Shown in pieces: positions 21,356 to 32,100 of a stretch of DNA of 64,000 nucleotides. Location: positions 124,001 to 188,000 of the forward strand of contig BDDD01000993.1 of NCBI GenBank assembly GCA_001972305.1, given 5' to 3'. The notes beneath the pieces were generated by a model. The model saw only the letters and a program-made list of their open reading frames with translations. It was not told the origin of the DNA and ran no database searches. The DNA comes from Cephalotus follicularis (Eukaryota; Streptophyta; Magnoliopsida; Oxalidales; Cephalotaceae). Position 1 is the first letter of the stretch; the number at the start of each line of letters is the position of its first letter. The translations under genes were made by a program, and so were the position numbers.

Positions 21356-22475
21356 TGTAAGAGCTCTAAATATTATTAAATATTATTATTGGACTTTGTA
21401 ATTATTTTCCCATCTTTTGGGCTGGGCCCTAATTTTTTGATGTATTTATTTGGACCTTAATGGGATATAACTTATGACCTTGGGCTTCAGAATTGTTTTG
21501 TTCCCTTTTGGGCCGAAGTTAACATGATATAAGGTGATTGGGCTTAAAAATGTAAAGAAGAGAAGGCCCAAGGGAGGAGGTCGGCCTAGGCGCTAAACAA
21601 GGCCGGCATTCGTTAGAATTGTGTAGGAAGTTCTTGATTCTTCCACTTGTGACTATAAAAGGAGGAAAATGCCGAGGGACACACTGTTGCCATTTTTCAT
21701 ATTGTGTCTAGAGAAATCGAGAGAAGTGTGAGAGAAGTCGGAGATAGGGCCAGATGCTAGTGGAAATGGAAGAAGAAGACAAGCTGGGGCCTTCCTCGGG
21801 AGAATTCCTGCCCCTGTATATATATACGCCCATATCCTGGAAGCAAGAAAATCGTGCAAGAGTGAAGGAATAAGGCAAGCTTAAGCGAGTAGCAGTCCTC
21901 GGCTAGAAGGGAGTCCAGAATCTAAGAAGGAAGAAGACAATCTCCGTTTCCAACCGTTCTCCAGGTAGGTTGCTCCATGTCCGAGTGCCTACCAGCATGC
22001 TTGTGTGTGTATGATTGTTATGTGTTATGTTATGTTAAGGTCTGCACTTATGTTATGGCATGCACGCATTTCCTCTGTTTATTGTTGTTCCTCTGGTATG
22101 TGCCGTACATGTGGTTACCTACACAACCCTCAGGGTTGCTGACCCGTTCTCTGAATGGGTCAGGTTCAGGTACAGAATCAGGTTTCAGTGGAGCACCTCG
22201 GCAGCAGCAAAGATAAAGAAAAGAGTGAGTCCTCCTCCTCGGCAGTGCGCTTTTATGGGTGGTTACACAAGAGATATTTATGTAATTACTTGTTTTAACC
22301 TGCTGGTTGTAGCAGTGTATTTTGATGTAAAAAACTGGGTCTGTATATCCACATGATAAATAATTGGTTTATGTTTATGATTATTAAGTTTTAAATTTTA
22401 TGGTATTGATTAATATGATTGTACAGATTGCCACGTGTCGAGTCGTGGGGCCAACCCACGGTTCGGGGCGTGAAA
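21356..22475 (+). mobile_element. Nested solo LTR A (1.12 kb, TSD ATTAG)
   Basis: TGTAAGAGCTC...CGGGGCGTGAAA is flanked by ATTAG at 21351-21355 and 22476-22480. The last bases TGAAA replace the TGACA of its relative at 23205-25980. A TATAAAA box lies at 21654-21660. The conserved hairpin CTGACCCGTTC/GAATGGGTCAG is near 22139-22166. No internal region remains, so it is a solo LTR left by LTR-LTR recombination. The 68-codon minus ORF inside it has no family resemblance. Confidence 0.85.
22139..22166 (+). other. Conserved hairpin in solo LTR A
   Basis: CTGACCCGTTC and GAATGGGTCAG pair around a 3-4 nt loop, with one G-T pair. It matches the hairpins of the other two long LTRs. Confidence 0.6.
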
Positions 22476-22480
22476 ATTAG

Positions 22481-22954
22481 TGATGTGAACTAGCTTTGAT
22501 CGGACCTTTGGAGCGTAATTAGGACTGTTTTGGCTTATGGGATTTGCTCTTTGGCCCAACTCTGCCTTTAATTGTTGCGTGGTAGGACGAGCATGACTCC
22601 CGGCGTCTTCTCTTCTTTTACCGTGCGCAGTCTTTTCGTTTCCCGTGCTTGATGGTTGTGATTATCTAGGCCGTTTGATCCTGTAGAGATCGTATAGTCT
22701 GGAGTCAACCCAAAACTCTTTAAAAGGCTTTTTCTTCTTAAAGAAGTTTCTTTACTCTAATCTTCTTCAACTTTCAAAGTTCTTGCTCTACAAAGCTTTT
22801 CGATCATCCAGACTTTCAATTGACTTCTCTTCAAATCTTCTTTTGCAGAATCTCAGGTTAGCCGTTCTTTGCTACTTGCTATCGCAAATTGATTAAGACG
22901 TCTCTTTGGGTTTTTCTAACTTCTCATATTCTCTCTCTCTCTACGGGTTTATAG
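22481..22954 (+). promoter_or_regulatory. Promoter and 5' UTR of the element 2 antisense gene
   Basis: A TATA-like TTTAAAA lies at 22719-22725 in CTCTTTAAAAGGC, followed by a C/T-rich leader. A GT donor (CTCAG|GTTAGCC) is near 22856 and the acceptor TTTATAG ends at 22954, directly before the former start codon. The layout matches elements 1 and 3. Confidence 0.55.
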
Positions 22955-23204
22955 ATAGCTAGAGTTAAGCAAACCTCTAGAAAAGCTACTCCAGCAAAGG
23001 TACGCCGCATGACTGAGGCTGTAACAGATGCCGAGCATCCTCTTGACACGGAGGAAGCCATGGATGCCTCCGTAGTGGGCGAACCTGAAGTTGCCTCTTC
23101 CGAAACTGGGACTCAGGTCTTTAGGACCCATTTTAACAGAAGCGTACCTAATCTCGAGAAAGTGTTGAATCTGTCTAGATCATATTGCTTCCTTAGAGGC
23201 TTAA
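22955..23204 (+). pseudogene. Antisense gene exon 1, part a, element 2: H3-tail-like start with lost ATG
   Basis: Codons from 22955 read ATA (formerly ATG) then ARVKQTSRKATPAKVRR. Aligned without gaps to histone H3, identities fall at A1, R2, K4, Q5, T6, R8, K9, T11, K14 and R17. The frame continues through an acidic region and FRTHFNRS to 23204, where solo LTR B interrupts it. The surviving ATG at 23006 or 23009 would omit the tail. No histone-fold sequence follows, so it is not an H3 gene. Confidence 0.75.
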
Positions 23205-24434
23205 TGTAAGAGCCTTAAATATTATAAAATATATTTATTGGGCCTTGTAATTATTTTCCCACTTTTTGGGCTGGACCCGAATTTATGACGTAATTATTTG
23301 AGCCTTAATGGGATATGAATTATGATCATGGGCTTAAGAATTGTTTTATCTAAATTGGGCCAAAGTTAATATAGCATAATGTAATTGGACTTAATTAAAG
23401 AGGAGAAGGCCATATGGAAATCCAGCCCAAGCCCGCAAGAGAAGCCTGCCTCCATTCAGAATTTCTTGAAAATTCTAGGACCTTCTGCTGGTATATATAT
23501 AAAGAGGAAAGTTGCCATGAAACACGCTTTTGGCATTCTTCATATTTACTGATGCTAGAAGAATCGAGAGAAGAGAAGAAGTGTAAGTGGGTGGGGACAT
23601 GCTGTTGGGAAAAGAAGGAGAAAGAAGACAAGAAGAAGGGTCCCTGCCTATATATATATATATTTGTTGAAGGTGTGTGCCATCTCCTGTGAAGTAAGGA
23701 AAATAAAGCAAGAGTAAGAGAAGAGACAACTTGAAGTGTGGTAGTCCTTGGCAAGGAAGGAAGTCCAGGAATTGAGGAGCAAGAAGACGATCTCCGTTTC
23801 CAACCATCTTCAGGTAGGTTGCTCCTTATCCGAGTGCCTACCAGCATGTATGTATTTGTGATTGTTTTGTGTGTGTGTATGCATGCCTTCTCTGCTCGTC
23901 TCATTGCGTGCTGTTATGCTTGTTTATAGGCAGATGACATATATACATATAAATGACTAAATAATGGATTACTTGGCATAATAACAATATACCTATATAT
24001 GTATATATATTGCAATATTGAGAGGAAGAGAAACAGAGTAGGCGCACGAAGGCGCCATCTCTGCTACACATTCAAGAACGCACCAGCCAAGTGCAGGAGG
24101 CACCCCTGTCCTCTGCGTGCGCTCCCCACCACTGCCATAACCACTCACGCGTCCTGGTGTCAAGAACGCTGCCGAGGACGCCAAGTTGAGCTCTTCATTT
24201 TCCCCTGCATGTAATGGCATCGGGCTTTCACTGTGAAGATGCCAGAGGTGCCAAACGCAGAGGAAGCTTCCGTCCTTTGTCCTTTGCTCGCGTCTCCTCC
24301 ACTGAGTGCCCGGGGACCATGCCAGATGAGCCATTTCTAGGAGATGCATGCGTTACCTTTCACTGCATATGCCTCGCCCCACTGTGACGACCGAGATGAA
24401 ACACCTGAGGAGTAATGGCTGTGGAGTAACGCCT

Positions 24435-24565
24435 GAGGTGCCAAGCTCCCCTGTCCGAGCTGAGGTGCCAAGCTCCCATGTCCGAGCTGAGGTGCCAAGC
24501 TCCCCTGTCCGAGCTGAGGTGCCAAGCTCCCATGTCCGAGCTGAGGTGCCAAGCTCCCATGCTGA
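24435..24565 (+). repeat. 27-bp tandem repeat in solo LTR B
   Basis: GAGGTGCCAAGCTCCC followed by CTGTCCGAGCT or ATGTCCGAGCT repeats five times at a 27-bp step. Being a multiple of three, it gives several open frames of repetitive peptide (for example GAWHLSSDM on the minus strand). These are compositional. Confidence 0.85.
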
Positions 24566-25189
24566 GCTACCTTGGTGCCAGGGGTGCCATGAGTGCAAGA
24601 AGACGAAGCCTGGGAAGCAATGTGCCTGGGGTGACCGAGCTGGAGGAGACACATGCCAGAGGTGCCGTCCGTGGCCTACTGTGTCGTGGGTCTCCTCTGC
24701 CAGGCGCCAGTGAAGCCGCCTATGGTCCTTCCTTACCCGAGGTGCCCAATGGCTCTTCCCTGCCATAGACCGTGCTTTCACTTGAATAAGATATCCTCTA
24801 CCATGTCTTCCAGTAAGCGTTTAACAAGAAATACTACTATTGTAAGCATGCATGCATCCCCGGCCATAGTATTGCTTCCTGCAAGTATTCATAAGTAAGG
24901 AAATTGTATGTGTGTGTACCCCATGCAGATAAGGAATAAAGCAATGGAGCATATATATATATATATACATGCATGCGTGGGCGGTTAATTGACAAATATG
25001 CATGCATGCAACTAACGGAAGAGATGGGATTTAAGAATAAAGGCCACACGGTGCGTTTAGCACCCAAGCCCCTGCATGCGTTTTATTTGTAGTTAGTGGC
25101 GTTTTGCTGTGCTTGCAGGAGATGGAATTTAAAGTGTGCTTTATAAATGTTAATGAGAATAAATAGAATTAGTAAAGGAAATTTAAGGA

Positions 25190-25435
25190 TAATACCAAGC
25201 TGGTGAGCCCGACTAGGGAGAATTCTGCCGAGCAGGTGAACCCAATGGGTGAATACCGCGAGGCAGGTGATCCTTGGGCGAATCCGCTAGTGGTGAACCT
25301 AAAGGTGAATTCCGCCAGAGCAGGTAATCCAAAGGGTGAACCGTCAGAGCAGGTGAGCAAAGGGCGAATTCTGCTCGGCAGGTGAACCCGGAGGAGAATT
25401 CCGCGGGCAGGTGAGCCTAAAGGTGAACCATGTAT
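25190..25435 (+). repeat. GCAGGTGAAC / GGTGAATTCCGC repeat field in solo LTR B
   Basis: About seven units of 25-35 bp alternate GCAGGTGA(A/G/T)CC with GG(T/G/A)GAATTC(C/T)GC. The position matches the GAGATGAACC field in the 2213-5493 LTR. Confidence 0.7.
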
Positions 25436-25646
25436 ATTGACCATGACCATAGGATGACCGGACTAGACTCCTCTGTGATATGATTTTTATGTATGATTCG
25501 AGTAGAGTAGTCCGAGGATAAAGGCATGATGATGATTATGTTTTGGTTGTGATTGCATATTTATTATTATTTTCTCCTCTGTCTGTATTGTTTGTTCCTC
25601 TGGTATGTGCCCGTGTATGGGGTGACCTACACAACCCTCAGGGTTG

Positions 25647-25673
25647 CTGACCCATTCTTTTGAATGGGCCAGG
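25647..25673 (+). other. Conserved hairpin in solo LTR B
   Basis: CTGACCCATTC and GAATGGGCCAG pair around a short T-rich loop, with one mismatch, and are followed by GTACAGGTACAGG. This is the same structure as in the other two long LTRs. Confidence 0.6.
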
Positions 25674-25985
25674 TACAGGTACAGGTAGTGGTGGCACATC
25701 GCAGCAGCGCTAAAGACAAAGGATTATTGTGTAAGTACCTCCTCGACAGTACGCTTCCATGGGTAAAGTTGCGAGAAATAAATTATGTATTTATTTTATT
25801 CTGGTTCATGATGATGTAATTTATATGATTTGAACTGGGTCTGTAATCCACACATTAAATAAAGGATTTTGATTTTATTTATTTTATTAAGTTTTAAATT
25901 TTATGCTTATTAATAATGATGATTGTACGGTTTGCCACGTGTCGAACTGTGGGGCCCATCCCACGTTTCGGGGCGTGACACTTAA

Positions 25986-26506
25986 AGTTCTCCCTTCCCC
26001 GAGATCCCAAGAATTCCACAGAGAGCAAACCTGGCTTTTTCGTGGTTTTTGAGGATGCTCTCTCACATGGTTTGAGACTTCTTGTACCCTCATTCACTAT
26101 TACGGTTTTGAGGAGTTTCAGACTTCATCCCTCACTCCTTCAAGCACAGTCTTGGAGTTTTATAATGGGATTCTTTGTGAAGTGTTTACAAGCATGGGTG
26201 ACTCCAACGGTGGGGTTGTTCAAGGAGTTTCATGCTCTTGTTACGTTTTCTAGTAAGCGTGGCTATTATTTTAAGGCGCGCACTGGTCTGACTAAGAAAC
26301 TGTTGGTATGATTCGTTGGACACCCAGTGCCTCAATCAAAGAACAATTTTATCTGAGGCAGAGAAGACAGACCTTGCAAAACTGTCAGCGCTGGAGCCAA
26401 AGGATGTGAATTCTACCATAACCGAGGACCATCTACGCGATGTTGGGCAGAGTATGTCCCGAGGTCGTAGAGATGTCTTGGACGATGAAAAGGAGATCCC
26501 TGTGGG

Positions 26507-26552
<46 letters not shown>

Positions 26553-26595
26553 AGAGAAGAATCCGGAGCTGCGCCTGATGTCGAGGGGGAAAACT
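25986..26595 (+). pseudogene. Antisense gene exon 1, part b, element 2
   Basis: The Transposase_28-like domain resumes after solo LTR B: FEDALSHGLRL, HPSLLQAQSWSFIMGF, GLFKEFHAL and KRGYYFKARTG. A TGA at 26309-26311 and a deletion of about 30 codons (the WRR-YFLIKN block of element 3 is missing) follow, then LNQRTILSEAEKTDL and EDHLRDVGQSMSRG in another frame. A (GA)n run at about 26510-26549 expands an Arg-Glu tract. The exon ends at the donor GTATTAAG at 26596. Confidence 0.7.
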
Positions 26596-26699
26596 GTATT
26601 AAGCATTCATCTCCTCCTCTGCTTCTAATTTCTACACTCTACTCATTCATTATTTTTTGTAATTCATATTCTTAACTTCAATTTTATTGTTCTTGGCAG
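26596..26699 (+). other. Intron 1 of the element 2 antisense gene
   Basis: GTATTAAG...TTCTTGGCAG, 104 nt and T-rich. It sits at the same phase-1 position as in elements 1 and 3, with exon 2 starting CAATGACTTCTCGG. Confidence 0.65.
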
Positions 26700-27206
26700 C
26701 AATGACTTCTCGGCACCCTTTCGCAGACGTCTTGAGGGCTAACAGAGAAAAGAGCAGGGCGCTGTCAAGGAGGCAAGGCAGAGAGCCTTGATGGAAGCCC
26801 CTGCGGAGGCTAGGAAAAGAGCAGAGAAGGAGGCTGCTGCTGGTACATTGCCAAGATAAGGTATGACCGTGGCAAGCGGGTTGTGGAGGACATGCCCTCT
26901 CCTGCTCTGCCTGTTCCTCCATCGAAAAAACAAAATAAGGGAAAATGTGGAGAAGGCTCTTCTCGGGAGCAAGCTGATGTTCCCTCCGTGGTGAGTTCTC
27001 GGGACACCATCCACCTTGGTGAGCCTAGGGACGTCAATCGGGTGGAAGAAGAGCTTGAGGTGCTCGGTTACTCTGGTGTGGACCTGAATACTCCAGGGGC
27101 GCCTTTTGAGCTTAGCAGGCTATGCTTCCTTCCTGCTAATCTGAACGCAAGAAAGGGTTGGACCATTGACCAGCTTTGGAATCACTGCGTTCGGAGCATT
27201 ATTACG
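26700..27206 (+). pseudogene. Antisense gene exon 2, element 2
   Basis: MTSRHPFADVLRANREKSRA opens the exon; a TGA follows near 26788. From about 26883 the frame is open again with a Lys-rich PPSKKQNKGK stretch and the conserved block FELSRLCFLPANLNARKGWTIDQLWN, matching FALSDLCLFPDELKERKDWSNKDL in element 3. Donor GTATGTGAC at 27207. Confidence 0.65.
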
Positions 27207-27281
27207 GTATGTGACTTCTTCCCCTTTTTCTTTTTAAATACACTTTCCGCTCTTCCTTTGACTCTGGTCGTTCTTTGGCAG

Positions 27282-27994
27282 GCTCTGAATAATATCCATT
27301 TGATGATGGAAATCTCTAAGACTGACCATGACCTTATTAACCAGCTTTGCGAAGAGGTCGCATAGCTCAAGCAGGCACCTAATTCAGCCCACGCCCTGCT
27401 GGAGGAGGTTTTTGGGGCCCAAGAGTCTGTTCTAGAAGAGAAGAGGCAGGCTCTTGAAGCTTTGGCCAAGGAAAAGAAGGATAGAGAGATAGTTGTCGAG
27501 AATAATATAAAACTTTGTGATCTGCTGCAGGCTACGAATGAAAGGTTTTCTAAGATCCAAGAGTTGGAAACTGCTCAGACTCAAGCGGCAGTGGACAAAG
27601 CCCTCATGAAGTTCACAGCTTCGGCTAAATTCCAAATTTTAATAGAAAGTGTCGTGGAGGACTATAAGGCTTCTCCAGCTTTTGAGGAGGAAGACTTCAA
27701 GGAGTCTGGGAAATTTTATCACCGGGGCTTCTACACTTGCCGCAACTGGGGGTTGTTCTTCATCCGGAGGTTCCTTTCGCTCCAATTGTGTATTGTGAGT
27801 CAGCGGAGGCCTTCGATTTCTTTCCCGAGGTGGTTAAGGCAGAGGAAGAGAAAGCTCACCTCGCCACAGAGGAAGAAAATTGCCTCCCTCAAAAGGATGA
27901 AGAGTTAGCAAGGGCAGAGCTTCTAGATCCAAATATCCCTTCCTCTGAACCTGCTACAGAACCTGTCTTTGCTCCTCTACCCGAGGACTCCTAA
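27282..27994 (+). pseudogene. Antisense gene exon 3, element 2
   Basis: ALNNIHLMMEISKTDHDLINQL opens the exon after a 75-nt intron (27207-27281). An in-frame TAG follows at 27363. The coiled-coil region and the block TASAKFQILIESVVEDYKAS...YYHRGFYTCRNW-like are preserved, with a further frameshift near 27740. The acidic C-terminal end lies in the frame ending at 27994. A polyadenylation signal AATAAA is at 28087-28092. Confidence 0.65.
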
Positions 27995-28379
27995 GAGCCT
28001 TATTCTTCTCATGTAGATAATGCCCCTTTAGGGATGGCAATATTTAAATTCTTGCTTTTGTACACTTGTGTAATTTTCTCTTAAGTAATAAAACTTAACT
28101 TTTGCTTCATTTGAGCTTTTACAATTCCCTTAGGAAAATTTTTTGCCTTTGTAAACATTTTCTACTGGTATGATATTGTTCAGACCAGGTTGCTTAAGCT
28201 TTTTAACCCATATATGGCACTTATATCAAAGCACTTAACAAACTAGACTTGATATTTGCGAGTTCTTAAGTGTTTGCAAATCAAGATCTTAGGTCTGGTC
28301 TGACAAGTTCTTATGGATTTGCAGGTCAGGATCTCGTACTGGTCTGATATTTTTCAGACCAAGTCGTCTGAGCTTTCTA

Positions 28380-28960
28380 GCCCCCGTGGGGATACTTGTA
28401 TCAAAGCGCTCCGTCCAACAAACTTGATCGTTGCGAGTTCTTATGTATTCGCCTCTTAAGATACGATACAGGTCTAGTCTGACAAGTTCTTATGGGTTTG
28501 CCGACCAGCATTTGCTCCCTTGGGAGTCTTTAAGTAAACTTGTGTTAAAGTTTTTGTCTGCTTGAGACTTGGTCTGATTGCTCCCGTGGGAGTCTTGCCT
28601 GATTACTCTCTTAGGAGTCTTTCTAGGATTGCTCCCTTAGGAGTCTTCTCTGAATGCTCCCTTAGGAGTCTTTTAGGACCTTAGGAGTCTTCTCTGATTG
28701 CTACCTTAGAAGTCCTTTAGGATTGCTCCCTTAGGAGTTTTTTTGGATTGCTCCCTTAGGAGTCTTTATTTGTTGAAATGTTGAAGGGTGTTCATTGAAC
28801 ATCCTTGTTTGATTGTTCCCGTGGGAGTCTTCTCTGATGGCTCCTTTGGGAGTCTGCTCTGACTGAAGACTTTAGTCTGTTCGAGACATTAGTCTGCTCG
28901 AGACCTTAGTCTGCTTAAGACCTTGGTCTGCTCGAAACATTAGTCTGCTTAAGACCTTGG
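28380..28960 (+). repeat. Hairpin array between the convergent genes, element 2
   Basis: About eleven units of the form TTGCTCCCTTAGGAGTCTT (variants CTCCCGTGGGAG, CTCCCTTGGGAG) occur between 28510 and 28850, followed by CTGCTCGAGACCTTAGT repeats. Each unit can fold as a short CTCC/GGAG hairpin. The array lies between the 3' end of the antisense gene and the 3' end of pol. Confidence 0.75.
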
Positions 28961-29138
28961 TCTGCTCTGATAAGCTTGTATTAAATCTTTTATTGAGGGA
29001 ATTGTTGAAGGCTATTCAGAGGTTTAAGGACATGAATATTGGACCTCATGTCCCTTGAAAACTTGGAACTACTTCTTGAGTTAAAAGAAAATTCATATTT
29101 ATTGACATGTCTTGAACATTTGTACATATTTCCAAACT

Positions 29139-32100
29139 TCATTGATAGTATTTCCTAAGGTGCTCGGAATTCCAAGCCCTGTGAATCTCTCTGCCCCCCA
29201 GAGTTTCAAGTTTGAACGTTCCTGGTCAGAGCACTTTCTTCACCTTATAGGGTCCCTCCCAATTAGGAGCTAACTTCCTTTAGTGCCAGTAGGATCAGCA
29301 ATTGCCGCATTTCAGAGGACTAAGTCTCCTTCCCTTAGTGGTCTGGGGTTTACTCTTTTGTTATAATAGCGGCTCACCCTCTGTTGGTAGGCTGCTACTC
29401 TGATAACTGCTTTATCTCTGAGCTCTTCCACTAAGTCGAGGAGTGCCATCAAGCATTCTTCATTATTAGTTTGATTGAAATGTACAACTCTAGGAGAATG
29501 TACTCCAATCTCAACTGGTATCATGGCTTCTGATCCAAAACAAAAGCTAAATGACGACCCTCCAATTGTGGTCCGAGGAGTAGTTCTATAAGCCTACAAC
29601 ACACTGGAGAGTTCCTCTGTCCATCTTCATTTGCTAGCTTCGAGGCGTTTCTTCAACCCTAAGATGATTTCTCTGTTGATGACTTCTGCTTGACCATTAC
29701 TCTACGGGTAGGCTACAGAGGCAAGCCTATGCTTGATTCTCCATTCTTTACAAAAATCTCGAAAGGCTTCACTATCAAACTGCTTCCAATTGTTAGAGAC
29801 AATTACTCTGAGGACCCCAAATCTGTAGGTGATTGATTTCTAGACAAAGCTCTCCATCTTGCTCTCTATTATTCTGGCCAATGGCTTTGCTTCTACTCAT
29901 TCGGTGAAGTAATTCACTACCATGAGTAAGAACTTTCTCTGCCCTGGTGCCACAGGTAATGGTCCCACAAAGTCCGTTCCCCACTGTGCAAAGATTCAAG
30001 GGGCAGTGATTGATGTCAGAGGTTCTGATAGTCTTCTGCTTATGTTGGCATTCCTATGACACTTATCATATTTGCGCACAAAGTTGATGGCGTCTTGGTG
30101 CATAGTAGTCCAGAAGTAGCCTTGCCTCAACAATTTATTGGACAAGGTCCTGCCCCCCGTGTGATTTCCACAAACTCCTTCATGGACTTCTCTCAATGCA
30201 TAATCGGCCTCTGAGGGAGTTAGACATCTTAACAAAGGAAAAGAGAAAGACCTTTTGTACAAAATCCCTTCTCTAAATTGGTAGCGGTTGGATCTATATA
30301 CCAACTTTCTCATCTCCTTTTGGTCCTCTGGAAAAACTCCATCTGTTAGCCAACTAATGAATGGGGTCATCCAATTTGGCTCTTGCTGGATGTCAATTTC
30401 CATCACCTCCACCTCTGAAATAGTAGGCCTGTCTAGATAGTCTACTAGCACAGCTTGGTTTTTCTCCAATTCTCCTGTTGTAGCTAGTTTCGACAACTGG
30501 TCTGCTCTAGCATTTTCTACTTTGGGAACTTTCAAAATTCTGCAGACTTCAAACTTTGCATATGAGCTAAGTATTTAGTCATGGTATCTTCTTTGGCTTC
30601 ATACTCTCCACTGGTCAAACCAACCACCAGTGGAGAATCATTAGAGGTTTCTAGTTTTTGAACCTCTAAGTACTTCACTATTGTCAATCCGACAATTAAA
30701 GCTTCCCATTTTGCCTCATTGTTTGTTGTTTTGAATCCAAATTTCAGAGCATACTCCAAGGTTCACCCATAGGGACTAGTCAACACCAATCCCGCTCCAC
30801 TTCCGGAGACGCAGGATGATCCATCAACGGACAACTTCCGCATGCCCTTCTCACTCTCAGAGGAGTCCTCTTCCATATACTACGTAGGTGTATTGTCTCC
30901 TACAAAATCAACCAAGACTTGAGATTTTATCCCAGGTCTGGCTTCATACCTCACATCGTATTCGCCCAACTTGACATACCACTTGAGTAGCCTTCCTGAC
31001 ATATCTGGTTTTGCTAGCACCTGTCTATGTGTTTTTTTGGCTAATACTTTGATGGTGTGGGCTTGAAAATATAGTTTGAGTTTTCTTGCCGCAATGATCA
31101 GAGCATATGCAAACTTCTCCACCTCTGGATACCTTCCCTCAGCATCGTTCAAGGGCTTGCTTACATAATACACCGACCTCTGAACCTTATCTTCTTCTCT
31201 TACTAGCACTGCACTCACTACGCCTTGTGTCACCACTAAGTACAAATACAAGTCTTCTCCATCTTTTGGTTTTGACATCATAGAAGGGGAAGTCTAATAT
31301 TCATTCAATTCTTTGAAGGTTGCTTGACACTCTTCAGTCCAGAAGAAAGGAAGACACTTCTCTGCTGACTTGGAGACAAATCTGCTCAGAGCTGCATTCT
31401 TGTCGTTTAGCCTCTGCACATCCTTGATAGACTGTGGAAGCTTCATGCTCTGTATAGCAGAGATCTTCTCTAGGTTGGCCTCTATTCCTCTGCTGGAGAC
31501 CATAAACCCCAGAAATTTTCCAGAAGTGACCCCAAAAGTGCACTTGGAAGGATTGAAGCGCATCTTATATTTTCTCAACACCCCAAATGTCTCTTCCAAG
31601 TCCTTGATGTGTGGACTCCTCGTTGGTGTTTTGATGAGCATGTCGTCAATGTATACCTCCATATTTCTCCCAATTTGAGGCTGAAATATTTTATTAACCA
31701 ACCGTTGGTAAGTCGTTCCAGCATTTTTTAATCCGAAGAGCATGACTTTATAACAATACATACCATTGTCTGTGATGAAGGCTATATTGTTCTCACCTGG
31801 TCCATACATAGGAATTTGATTATAGCCAGAGTAAGCGTCCAAGAAGCTCAACATCCTATAGCCGGAGGTTGCATCCACTAATTGGTCAATCTTCGGGAGA
31901 GGAAAGTGATCTTATGGGCAAGCCTTGTTGAGGTCTGTGAAGTCTATACACGTCCTCCATTTGCCATTTGCCTTCTTGACTAATACCGGGTTCGCCAGCC
32001 AGTCAGAGTAGTGCACTTCTCTTATAAACCCCGCTTGTAGAAGTTTATTCACTTCTGCTTCTATTGCTTGTTGTCTCTCAGGGGTGAAGTTTCTCTTCTT

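Larger units (their letters stand above)
23205..25980 (+). mobile_element. Nested solo LTR B (2.78 kb, TSD CTTAA)
   Basis: TGTAAGAGCCTT...CGGGGCGTGACA is flanked by CTTAA at 23200-23204 and 25981-25985. It splits exon 1 of the antisense gene; the two coding halves are in the same phase once the LTR and one TSD copy are discounted. It has a TATATATATAAAG promoter near 23492, a 27-bp tandem repeat, a GGTGAA repeat field and the conserved hairpin. It belongs to the same family as LTR A but is more than twice as long, mostly because of these repeats. Confidence 0.88.

Noticed and set aside
24360..24781. Small proteins with GAWHLSSD repeats
   Set aside because: The 27-bp tandem repeat is a multiple of three, so it stays open in several frames. 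No independent evidence of coding.
21356..25980. One composite element bounded by solo LTRs A and B
   Set aside because: Each has its own matching TSD (ATTAG and CTTAA), and the DNA between them is the promoter and first exon of the element 2 antisense gene.
28510..28860. CRISPR-like array
   Set aside because: The repeats are short hairpins with irregular or no spacers in a plant retrotransposon, so CRISPR is excluded.
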